From Tachypleus tridentatus (taxonomy: Eukaryota; Arthropoda; Merostomata; Xiphosura; Limulidae): a DNA stretch of 64,000 nucleotides. The stretch spans positions 56,474,107-56,538,106 of the forward strand of contig NC_134829.1 of the NCBI RefSeq assembly GCF_004210375.1. The letters are read 5' to 3'. The notes beneath the pieces are model-generated. The model saw only the letters and a list, made by a program, of their open reading frames with translations. It was not told where the DNA came from and did no database searches. Each line of letters starts with the position of its first letter. The first letter of the stretch is position 1. The translations under genes and the position numbers were made by a program. Positions 37,062 through 48,173 of the stretch are shown one piece after another.

Positions 37062-40000
37062 ACTAAAATGGTGAAAGTTTTATCCTGAAGCAATACTAAA
37101 GTGGTGAAAGTTTCATCATCAAGCTACAGTAAAATGGTGAAAGTTTTATCCTCAAGCTATACTAAAGTGGTGAAAGTTTTATCCTGAAGCTATACTAAAG
37201 TGGTGAAGGTTTTATCCTCAAGCTATACTACAGTGGAGAAAGTTTTATCCTCAAGCTATACTACAGTGGTGAAAGTTTTATCTTGAAGCAATACTAAAGT
37301 TGGTGAAAGTTTCATCATCAAGCTACAGTAAAATGGTGAAAGTTTTATCTTCAAGCTATACTAAAGTGGTGAAAGTTTTATCCTGAAGCTATACTAAAGT
37401 GGTGAAAGTTTTATCCTGAAGCTATACTAAAGTGGTGAAGGTTTTATCCTCAAGCTATACTACAGTGGTGAAAGTTTTATCCTCAAGCTATACTAAAGTG
37501 GTGAAAGTTTTATCCTGAAGCTATACTAAAGTGGTGAAGGTTTTATCCTCAAGCTATACTACAGTGGTGAAAGTTTTATCCTCAAGCTATACTACAGTGG
37601 TGAAAGTTTTATCCTCAAGCTATACTACAGTGGTGAAAGTTTTATCCTCAAGCTATACTAAAGTGGTGAAAGTTTTATCATCAAGCTATACTAAGGTGGT
37701 GAAAGTTTTATCCTGAAGCTATACTAAAGTGGTGAAGGTTTTATCCTCAAGCTATACTACAGTGGTGAAAGTTTTATCCTCAAGCTATACTAAAGTGGTG
37801 AAAGTTTTATCCTCAAGCTATACTACAGTGGTGAAAGTTTTATCCTCAAGCTATACTACAGTGGTGAAAGTTTTATCCTCAAGCTATACTAAAGTGGTGA
37901 AAGTTTTATCCTCAAGCTATACTAAAGTGGTGAACGTTTTATCCTCAAGCTATACTAAGGTGGTGAAAGTTTTATCCTCAAGCTATACTAAGGTGGTGAA
38001 AGTTTTATCCTCAAGCTATAATAAGGTGGTGAAAGTTTTATCCTCAAGCTATACTAAGGTGGTGAAAGTTTTATCCTCAAGCTATACTAAGGTGGTGAAA
38101 GTTTTATCCTCAAGCTATACTAAAGTGGTGAAAGATTTATCCTCAAGCTATACTAAAATGGTGAAAGTTTTATCTTCAAGCTATACTAAAGTGGTGAAAG
38201 TTTTATCCTCAAGCTATACTAAAGTGGTGAAAGATTTATCCTCAAGCTATACTAAAATGGTGAAAGTTTTATCATCAAGCTATACTAAAGTGGTGAACGT
38301 TTTATCCTCAAGCTATACTACAGTGGTGAAAGTTTTATCCTGAAGCAATACTAAAGTGGTGAAAGTTTCATCATCAAGCTACAGTAAAATGGTGAAAGTT
38401 TTATCTTCAAGCTATACTAAAGTGGTGAAAGTTTTATCCTGAAGCTATACTAAAGTGGTGAAAGTTTTATCCTGAAGCTATACTAAAGTGGTGAAGGTTT
38501 TATCCTCAAGCTATACTACAGTGGTGAAAGTTTTATCCTCAAGCTATACTAAAGTGGTGAAAGTTTTATCCTGAAGCTATACTAAAGTGGTGAAGGTTTT
38601 ATCCTCAAGCTATACTACAGTGGTGAAAGTTTTATCCTCAAGCTATACTACAGTGGTGAAAGTTTTATCCTCAAGCTATACTACAGTGGTGAAAGTTTTA
38701 TCCTCAAGCTATACTAAAGTGGTGAAAGTTTTATCATCAAGCTATACTAAGGTGGTGAAAGTTTTATCGTGAAGCTATACTAAAGTGGTGAAGGTTTTAT
38801 CCTCAAGCTATACTACAGTGGTGAAAGTTTTATCCTCAAGCTATACTAAAGTGGTGAAAGTTTTATCCTCAAGCTATACTACAGTGGTGAAAGTTTTATC
38901 CTCAAGCTATACTAAAGTGGTGAAAGTTTTATCATCAAGCTATACTAAGGTGGTGAAAGTTTTATCCTGAAGCTATACTAAAGTGGTGAAGGTTTTATCC
39001 TCAAGCTATACTACAGTGGTGAAAGTTTTATCCTCAAGCTATACTAAAGTGGTGAAAGTTTTATCCTCAAGCTATACTACAGTGGTGAAAGTTTTATCCT
39101 CAAGCTATACTACAGTGGTGAAAGTTTTATCCTCAAGCTATACTAAAGTGGTGAAAGTTTTATCATCAAGCTATACTAAGGTGGTGAAAGTTTTATCCTC
39201 AAGCTATACTAAGGTGGTGAAAGTTTTATCCTCAAGCTATACTAAAGTGGTGAACGTTTTATCCTCAAGCTATACTAAGGTGGTGAAAGTTTTATCCTCA
39301 AGCTATACTAAGGTGGTGAAAGTTTTATCCTCAAGCTATACTAAGGTGGTGAAAGTTTTATCCTCAAGCTATACTAAGGTGGTGAAAGTTTTATCCTGAA
39401 GCTATACTAAAGTGGTGAAGGTTTTATCCTCAAGCTATACTACAGTGGTGAAAGTTTTATCCTCAAGCTATACTAAAGTGGTGAAAGTTTTATCCTGAAG
39501 CTATACTAAAGTGGTGAAGGTTTTATCCTCAAGCTATACTAAAATGGTGAAAGTTTTATCCTCAAGCTATACTAAAATGGTGAAAGTTTTATCTTCAAGC
39601 TATACTAAAGTGGTGAAAGTTTTATCCTCAAGCTATACTAAAGTGGTGAAAGTTTTATCATCAAGCTATACTAAAGTGGTGAACGTTTTATCCTCAAGCT
39701 ATACTAAAGTGGTGAAAGATTTATCCTCAAGCTATACTAAAATGGTGAAAGTTTTATCCTCAAGCTATACTAAAATGGTGAAAGTTTTATCTTCATGCTA
39801 TACTAAAGTGGTGAAAGTTTTATCCTCAAGCTATACTAAAGTGGTGAAAGTTTTATCATCAAGCTATACTAAAGTGGTGAACGTTTTATCCTCAAGCTAT
39901 ACTACAGTGGTGAAAGTTTTATCCTGAAGCAATACTAAAGTGGTGAAAGTTTCATCATCAAGCTACAGTAAAATGGTGAAAGTTTTATCTTCAAGCTATA

Positions 40001-41171
40001 CTAAAGTGGTGAAAGTTTTATCCTGAAGCTATACTAAAGTGGTGAAAGTTTTATCCTGAAGCTATACTAAAGTGGTGAAGGTTTTATCCTCAAGCTATAC
40101 TACAGTGGTGAAAGTTTTATCCTGAAGCTATACTAAAGTGGTGAAGGTTTTATCCTCAAGCTATACTACAGTGGTGAAAGTTTTATCCTCAAGCTATACT
40201 AAAGTGGATGAAAGTTTTATCCTCAAGCTATACTACAGTGGTGAAAGTTTTATCATCAAGCTATACTACAGTGGTGAAAGTTTTATCCTCAAGCTATACT
40301 AAAGTGGTGAAAGTTTTATCATCAAGCTATACTAAGGTGGTGAAAGTTTTATCCTGAAGCTATACTAAAGTGGTGAAGGTTTTATCTTCAAGCTATACTA
40401 CAGTGGTGAAAGTTTTATCCTCAAGCTATACTAAAGTGGATGAAAGTTTTATCCTCAAGCTATACTACAGTGGTGAAAGTTTTATCCTTAAGCTATACTA
40501 AAGTGGTGAAAGTTTTATCAAGCTATACTAAGGTGGTGAAAGTTTTATCCTCAAGCTATACTAAGGTGGTGAAAGTTTTATCCTCAAGCTATACTAAAGT
40601 GGTGAAAGTTTTATCCTGAAGCTATACTAAGGTGGTGAAAGTTTTATCCTCAAGCTATACTAAGGTGGTGAAAGTTTTATCCTCAAGCTATACTAAGGTG
40701 GTGAAAGTTTTATCCTCAAGCTATACTAAAGTGGTGAAAGATTTATCCTCAAGCTATACTAAAATGGTGAAAGTTTTATCCTCAAGCTATACTAAAATGG
40801 TGAAAGTTTTATCTTCAAGCTATACTAAAGTGGTGAAAGTTTTTTCCTCAAGCTATACTAAAGTGGTGAAAGTTTTATCATCAAGCTATACTAAAGTGGT
40901 GAACGTTTTATCCTCAAGCTATACTAAGGTGGTGAAAGTTTTATCCTCAAGCTATACTAAGGTGGTGAAAGTTTTATCCTCAAGCTATACTAAGGTGGTG
41001 AAAGTTTTATCCTCAAGCTATACTAAGGTGTTGAAAGTTTTATCTTCAAGCTATACTAAGGTGGTGAAAGTTTTATCCTCAAGCTATATTAAAATGGTGA
41101 AAGTTTTATCCTCAAGCTATACTAAAATGGTGAAAGTTTTATCCTCAAGCTATAGTAAAGTGGTGAAAGAT
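37062..41171 (+). repeat. 33-bp minisatellite, about 124 units
   Basis: The unit is ACTAAAGTGGTGAAAGTTTT followed by ATCCTCAAGCTAT. Because 33 is a multiple of three, long stretches read through as VVKVLSSSYTK repeats, but variants with TCCTGAAGC bring stops and several units carry one-base insertions. A variant block starting TGAAGCAATAC recurs at 37086, 37284, 38341 and 39925, with spacings of 6, 32 (plus 1 bp) and 48 units. This shows growth by block duplication. I regard it as non-coding. Confidence 0.95.
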
Positions 41172-42469
41172 TTAAACTTCTTGTTTCTCAAAAGGTAACT
41201 TTATAATATAAAATTTATATATAGCACATTTTACAAAGAAGAAATTTTAACACTTTGGGAATTGGTTTTAGAGTTAAATATTCTATGTTCTCTTGTTGTA
41301 TTTTTCGGGAAACTTGATAAATGGAAAATAATGTAGAGCTAGTTGCTCAAAAGCTATGGTACCTTCCCATTTTTGGACTAGTTTTGTATGACTGAACAGT
41401 TGGTTTTTATTGTCATCTTAGTTCTGCATCTGCGTGCATAAAATGTTTCACCTTTTCCGCATCAGAGAGTTACAAACCACGATATCTCGAATTTAGTCTA
41501 GACACACGAGAACTATGTCTACTGGGTCCTTAATTTTGACTTTCATGAATTTTTAGGTTTACTTTTGTTTATTTCATTTTACTAGTTAAATCCCAGACGA
41601 GAACCATAAATATCTAACAAGTTTAAATCCTAAAAAAATAAATAATGTTTGAAATATATTCTAGATTTGCAAAGTTATTGTGAGTTGATTGGCTCTAGTA
41701 GTAAAATTGCAAATTAACGAAAATTTTCTGAGTCATAGTTAGAGACAAATAAACAAGGGTGTGGTATGAAATATTCATATATTTTGTTGAATCACCATTT
41801 TATGGAGAAATACTTTAGAGTTGATATAAATAATTAAAAGTTAATGTTCATACTATAGAATATCGGAGTATGATTGTTGTGTTTCAAGTTTATTGTAGTC
41901 GTTTTATTCACTTAATTTGAAATAGAGGAAACAGTAAATTTTTAGGTTGTTACATACAGTGGAACCACTCTAAAGCAGCCACCTTCGGGACTGAGACAAA
42001 CCGGCCTGATTAGTGGGGTTCCACTGTAATTTAATGGGTATAGAAAAATTATGGTACTTTTAAAAGGACTTGAGTTGTTTGGTGGCTAAACATTAAATAA
42101 AAATAAAATTCTCTACAGATATACGATGATGTTGTCTCAACATGAAAAGTCAAAGTTCAGTGAATTTGTGAAACACATGAATGTGACAACTGAATACTCA
42201 CAACAATTTTGAACTGTTTATTTTTATTCAGTTATTCTTTTACAAACTGATTCTTAAGTTAATTGGTTTTCAAATGTCGAATAATAATTTCGCGAAAGCT
42301 CAAGATAGAAATAAGTGAAGGAAATAAAAAAATATAAGTTAACATTTAATTACAAAATGTAAATAGATATAAACTTACTGTTTGGAAATAATAAAACTTC
42401 AAGAAACGAGTAGGATATTAATTTGTATAACTTCTTAAAAAGGAGAAACACACATATATATATATATAT
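41172..42469. repeat. R-unit sequence right of the minisatellite
   Basis: Colinear with 59132-60420 and more distantly with 1450-2640. It includes the quasi-palindromic motif at 41450-41540. No gene. Confidence 0.7.
41957..42026. mobile_element. 70-bp MITE, pogo/Tigger-like ends
   Basis: Terminal inverted repeats CAGTGGAACC and GGTTCCACTG are flanked by TA on both sides. The termini resemble those of pogo-type elements. A paralogous copy lies at 59908-59977. Confidence 0.65.
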
Positions 42470-42748
42470 GTCTGGCATGGCCAGGTGGGTTAAGACGTTC
42501 GACTCGTAATCCGAGAGACGCGGGTTCGAATCCCCGTAGCACCAAACATGATCCCCTTTCAGCTGTGAGGGCATTATAATGTGACGATCAATCCCACTAT
42601 AAGTTGTAAAAGAGTAGCCCAAGAGTTGGTGGTGGGTGGTCATGACTAAGTGCCTTCCCTTTAGTCTTACACTGCTAAATTAGGAAAGGCTGGCACAGAT
42701 AGCCCTCGTGTAGCTTTGCGCGAAAATGGAAAAACGAAAAACAAAACA
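42470..42748 (+). repeat. SINE-A, full length
   Basis: A-box-like TGGCCAGGTGGGTTAAGACG, B-box CGGGTTCGAATCCCC, body with GCCCAAGAGTTGGTGGTGGG and an A-rich tail. Its paralogue is 60421-60697. Confidence 0.9.
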
Positions 42749-43343
42749 TATTTACAGAATGGACGACAGACAATTATATTTTACTAGTGTGCTTCAAGAA
42801 GTAAAATAATTTAATAAATGAAACAATTTGATGTGACTTCATAATTTACGAATTAGACACATCAGTGTTTAATCATTGATAGATTTGTTTGAGTATTTTG
42901 GTCGATCTTCATTCAGTGATAACGTTCGGCCATTGTTAAAGTATTCCAGACATTCTGATATATTTTTAAAGCTTTAATTTTCTCCATCTTGTACGAACAT
43001 TCACAAATGGATTTCAGCTAAAACCACAGTTTAGAAACACTAACAATGAATAGCAGTTTTATTTTCTTCTTTATTGTACAGTGACACAATGAAAGAGTAC
43101 CTGAATGAATGGAATGGTTAACACAATCCCTGTCAGAAACACTTACTATACACAAAAATGTTTCTCTACCTTTAGCTCATAACACTAAGCTTTGTGGCTT
43201 TTTGCACTGAAACTTGGGTTTAAATACTTCTGATGGGAAAAGCATAATTACACTATTATGTAATTTTGTGTTAAGAATTAGAAGGATAAAGTTCTCACAA
43301 TATATAAACATTTTAATACGTTGTACTTGAATTTTAATGTATT
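42749..43343. other. Intergenic R-unit end
   Basis: Matches 23400-24100 and 60700-61309. No gene. Confidence 0.55.
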
Positions 43344-43587
43344 TTGTTTTTATATTTCGTGCAAAGCTACACAAGGGCGATCTGCATTATCCGTTCATAA
43401 TTTAGTAGTGTAAGAGGGAAGACAGCTGGTCATCACCAACCACCACGAACTCTTGGGCTTCTCTTTTTACAAACGAATAATGGGATTGGCTGTGACATTA
43501 TAACGACCCCACGCATATTTGGTGCAACGGGTATTAGAACTCGCAACCCTCAGATTACGAGCTTTAACCACCTGGCCATACGGGGAT
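43344..43587 (-). repeat. SINE-A, minus strand
   Basis: Landmarks ATTTCGTGCAAAGCTACACA and CCACCTGGCCATACGG bound it. It abuts a SINE-B on the right. Paralogue at 61310-61552. Confidence 0.8.
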
Positions 43588-43673
43588 TATCTTCTGACTC
43601 CACCGAGTGGAATCAAACGCCTGATTTTAGCGTTGGAAATCCGTAGACTTACAGCTGTACCAATGGGTGACAA
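43588..43673 (-). repeat. SINE-B head fragment
   Basis: CACCGAGTGGAATCAAACGC and ATTTTAGCGTTGGAAATCCG match the SINE-B at 33456. Only the head half is present. Paralogue at 61553-61634. Confidence 0.75.
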
Positions 43674-43849
43674 CTTAAATAAGAAGGAATATAAAGAAAA
43701 TTATAATACAAATTGGAAATAAGAAATTAAATAACAAACAAAAGAAAAGAAACTACAAGTTGAATTTTTCATATTTACAAAACAATAAACACACAGAGTA
43801 ATTGTTAAATTATTAAAACAACCCTATTGTTATTGATGGTGGATATTGG

Positions 43850-44611
43850 TGTGACGTCGGGACGCAAGTGATTTTGAAAAGTCTCTCGGCTACTGCAGCT
43901 GGTGGTCCGCCTGAAGGCGGAGTAACAACTTATACCTAGCCTTAGATAGGATTCTATAGTACACCCCAGGAACTCGTGTAAATATATATCAATTCCGGGC
44001 AAGCCAAATTATATACTTAAACACCGACATGGTGTAATGAAATGCTAATACTTTGGTGACTGGGAACCTGGACAGGCACGTGACAGCGTATGGTTTTCGC
44101 CGAGATCGAAGGGTCATTAGAAATGCGAGACACCAATTTCGTTATCCTATCCGATTAAACACGTTCAAACTTTCTCTCATCGGGAGTACTTTGTGAACGA
44201 CGCGTCAGTTTAAAACTTGTAAGTAACCATCAATATGGCGTACCGTCACTCGGTCCCAAATAACACCCCATGGTAGCACAAGATGATACTGCCCTATTCT
44301 GTAAGTCCACTCCGGGGTTAATAGTTCGATAAATACCATAAGATAACAAGTTGCTGTGGTCATTAACTGGCATGTACCACTACAAACAAGATTAGGTAAT
44401 GGATGTGATGACTCATTGTTCCCGAGCAGATCATTCAAGAAGCTACACACGAACCGCTGAATTATCTTGAATGTTTCACACGGCACATTATGTTACAAGA
44501 ATTGTCTCAATAAATAGAGGTTGTTGAGAAAAAGAAAGCTAATTATTACTATTGTAACACACGAAACAGTTTACAAACCGCAGTTGTTAGTTGAGTAGAA
44601 TTACCCTGAAG
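43850..44611 (+). promoter_or_regulatory. Promoter block of locus 3, motif changed
   Basis: Homologous to the locus 2 and 4 promoters. The TATA-like AATAAATA is kept (44509-44516), but the site 65 bp upstream reads TACACAC (44444-44450) instead of TGCACAC, so the metal response element core is lost. Confidence 0.5.
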
Positions 44612-45639
44612 ATGGAAAAAGCTGATAAGTTATTTACTTGTCTACGTGAAAGTTGCTACTCATGGGGTAAACTGTTAAAACTCAGGTTTAGAGAATAATA
44701 CAAACACTTTTACCTCATAACAATACTGAGTTCCATAAACACACTTGTCTGAACTGTAGTAATATTGATAGTTGTGGAGATATAAATACAGGAGTTTTGT
44801 ACTCTTAATCAATGAAAGTAAATTAGCTGCAAAATGCGTAGTTAGTTTATGTAAACACATGTGTATCAAGAAAATACCTACATGTTTGTTCCGTTCCCCA
44901 GTTTGTGAAACTGACCACACATATTTTACGTCAGTTAACAGAACTGAGCTACTTTTATCAGTCCATCATGATTCTGTTATCTTAAATCTGAATATTCGAT
45001 GTTGCATTTCATCCAACAGACGTGTGTAAATTCTACGAAATAGAAAGTGTTATTTTAACACGTTTTTGTAATTATTTAAGATGTACCTTTAATTTTATAA
45101 TTTAATTTTTATAAGGTTCATTTTTAACAAACAGATTATACGATCGAATATCGGTCACAACATAAGTTTTAAGACTATTGAAAGACATGAGTAACAAATA
45201 TAATACATAAGTAACATTCAAAACAAAATTAAGCAGCAATTTTTATTGTACTAAAAGTGTTACTGAAATAAATTTTTATATAGGTGAAACAATGAGAGAC
45301 TGCTGTACAGGTGTCGTTACTTGTAGCTGTGAAAATGGAAAGATGAAATGCATCTGTAACTGTAAGGATCACACATCTCAATGTTGTACAGAAGCTAAAG
45401 AGGGGAAAAACAAATATACAGTTACTGTCGTTTGTGGATGCGGAGATGCACGTTCTAGTCAAGACTGTAAGGAGTCATGTCAGGATTGTGTAGAAACCAG
45501 AAAGAAGAACAGCTGCGTTTGTACCGTTACCTGTTGCTGTGAAAACGGAAAGATGAAATGTGTTTGTAACTCCAAGGGTAACACTTCTCAGTGTTATGAA
45601 GACGGAAAGGATAAATGTACTGTTAGTTGTGAGTGTTAA
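44612..45639 (+). pseudogene. Metallothionein-like gene copy 6, decaying
   Basis: First exon 44612-44624 (MEKA plus G) is followed by ATAAGT where the other loci have GTAAGT, so the splice donor is destroyed. The second exon 45284-45639 is of type 2b, with an acceptor, an internal ATG at 45292 (115 residues, MRDCC) and an AATAAA at 45704-45709. The frame is open, but five Cys are replaced (CCTG, KY, RS, NS, CY), leaving 25, and a Lys codon is lost in the linker. The first part of the intron resembles that before 2a and the rest that before 2b, so a crossover near 45030-45060 removed exon 2a and its spacer. It may be a pseudogene, or it may still be expressed from the internal ATG. Donor loss, promoter change and Cys loss together favour decay. 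Confidence 0.75.
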
Positions 45640-46359
45640 AGATGAAAAGACTATTCCTATACCACTGAACTATTCAATGATGGTGAATTATTTGACGGAT
45701 AAAAATAAACACTTAAATTGATGGTATGGATTAACAGCAAAATGAAATTAATTTCTAAATGATATACGTAACACAAAATTGTAATGAGTAGTTTTTATAT
45801 ATTTCACTGTATTCTCGAGAGACGGTTAGTACTATATCAAACTGAATACGGATTAATTTATGTTGGTTCTTTTTTAATTTGATAAATGTCGTTATATCAA
45901 TTTTAAATGTTTAATTGATGATAGATAATTATTTACACAATTAGCTAGCTAGATACATCAAACATAATGATTCAAAATGTTAATTGGTTTTATGTTTTTT
46001 TCAGTTTAATCTTTGTACCATCAACAGACTGGCATCATCAAATTTGTGAATGAGTAATCAATATGAGAAGCTACTGTGGCTTTTAAGATTACAATGTTGT
46101 GATGTTGAATTAATAAAATAAAATACATGAAATTCTTGTATAAACATTTATTGGTCACCAGTATTCTTCATCGTATAATATCAGAATGTGGACTTCTATC
46201 CTTTCAATGCTTAGTGCAAATAGACTAATGTGCAGTTTGTTTCCTAGAAAAACAACAAATACGGATGTTTTGTATAACATTCTTCATCATTACCACAGTG
46301 TAATTTGAAATTAGATGAGAAATTTCTTAACTTTCAATTTGATACTCTATATTTATTTT

Positions 46360-46475
46360 TAATGTTTAGAATTTCCCACAAAGTTACACGAGTGTTGTTT
46401 GCGTTAGCTGTTTGGAATTTAATAGTGAAAAAACTGGAAAGAAGGCAGCTAGTTATCATGAGTTCCCACCAACTG
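46360..46475 (-). repeat. Old SINE-A fragment
   Basis: Degraded landmarks CACAAAGTTACACGAGTG and GAAGGCAGCTAGTTATC. Paralogue of 10323 and 29390. Confidence 0.55.
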
Positions 46476-47187
46476 TTGATGCACTGCTTGAGGATTCATT
46501 TTATGATTGTCATTGTACCTTTATCCAGAGGTTCATTTGCTTTCTTGTTACAACTACTATCCAGGATAATATCAGTGGAACTTCTCTTGTCAGTTAACTT
46601 TTTCGTGTGTCAGATAGATGTATTTAGATATTTTAAAAAAATATACTAATTTAATACAAACATTTATTATAATACTGTGTTTGTACTTGTAATTCAAGTC
46701 GTACAAGCTATAACGTAATTAAAGCTAAACACCAGAGCTATAACCAAACTAAATTGATATCGTACTAAGTAAAATTGTAATTTTATCAGAGAAGAGCGGT
46801 CATGAGTTAACGTGTTCATTGTACTAGGAAAGCAAAGTGGTGCACAAAACCAGTTTTCACCAGTCTTATTGTTAGAATTATGGTGTACCGAATTTAGAAT
46901 AATATTAATAGAGCACTCAACAAAGTAGGCTAGAATCAGCTGTCCGTTGCATTCTGTGGGTGTGCGCTATTAGCTTTCTTTTTTGAGTTGCTAAAAGTTT
47001 TTTATTTACTTTTATCCAACCTAAATATTTATATACCAATAGTTCGATTTTTAACAAAACTTATCCTATAATTTGAAAACTGAATTTAAGACAATGTACA
47101 AGCAACCTAACCTGTTACTTGGAAAATGGTAACAGTTTTTAACAAAGCCGAATCAAGATATTTTACAAAAATGTTAGACCATTATTT

Positions 47188-47336
47188 AGATTACATGAAA
47201 CGAACAGTGGAGTGACTATAAAGTTATAACACCCACACGGCTGTAAAGGGCCACCATGTTTAGTATGAAGGGGATTCGAACTTGTGACGATCGGATTTCG
47301 AGTAGCGTGCACTAACCACATAACCACGACAGGTCT
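47188..47336 (-). repeat. SINE-A head fragment, minus strand
   Basis: Contains CACACGGCTGTAAAGGGCCA and the reverse B-box GGATTCGAACTTGTGACG. Only the tRNA-like half is present. Confidence 0.65.
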
Positions 47337-48173
47337 TATTTCATCATAGGCTGCCGCCAGGTAAAAAGGTACCATCTCTTCTTCAAATGTTCGATCATAG
47401 CTTATGATACAATGGAGCGTCAGTAACTGTTTACTTGCGTATTATTATAGGTATCTTAAGTTATTTTCGTTACAAATATAATGTAATAATTTTACTTTAG
47501 AGAAAAGTTCCAAAAAATTAGATAATTTAATTCTAGTGATTCTACTATTATAACAAACTTGAGGAATTTTGCACCAACTATAATTTTAAGGTTGTAGAAA
47601 CAACACAGCCCAAGAAACAGAAATATCCGGTGTAATTTTACATTCTATTAACGCATGAAATAATAATGCATATTTATATTAAACATGAATATGAATATTA
47701 TGAAGATTTGTTGTTCTACAATAAAGTATGTATTTTTCAGGGGAACTAAATTTTGAAAACAAAAGTATTACTAGGCCTATATGTTGTGAGAGTAACGTAC
47801 GTAATGTGAATTAATACGCGAGAATAAAAGAATTTTCTACTCCAGATTGTATGTCACATAAACACGTAAAATATATTTTAAAAAAATTACACTTACGATG
47901 TCATTGCTTTGACTTCACACATAGTAATTATGAAACAAAATATAACTAAAATATACCAAAACATATAATATTTCTTAATTACCTTATATTTTTAGTACAT
48001 GTCATATGTCATTTTTTGTTTTCACACTATTATGGAAATATAAGCAAGCGTTGGAGCTATAGTCTTGATTTGTTTTTTTAGATTTAGGCCTGTAGAGCAT
48101 GAAACGGGATTTGAACGTAATGCAAACTTAAATAAAACATTAATTGTTATCAAAACATTTTGATCGACTAATC

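Larger units (their letters stand above)
45640..48165. repeat. Downstream flank D, copy 3, left part
   Basis: No gene seen. Colinear with 9627-11320 and 28695-30230. It is interrupted on the right by the hAT at 48174 and resumes at 50780. Confidence 0.75.

Noticed and set aside
37531-41198. Long open frames of VVKVLSSSYTK repeats as a repetitive protein
   Set aside because: The unit length is a multiple of three, so any stop-free unit reads through. Stops recur in TCCTGAAGC variants, one-base insertions shift the frame, and paralogous sites have a single non-coding unit.
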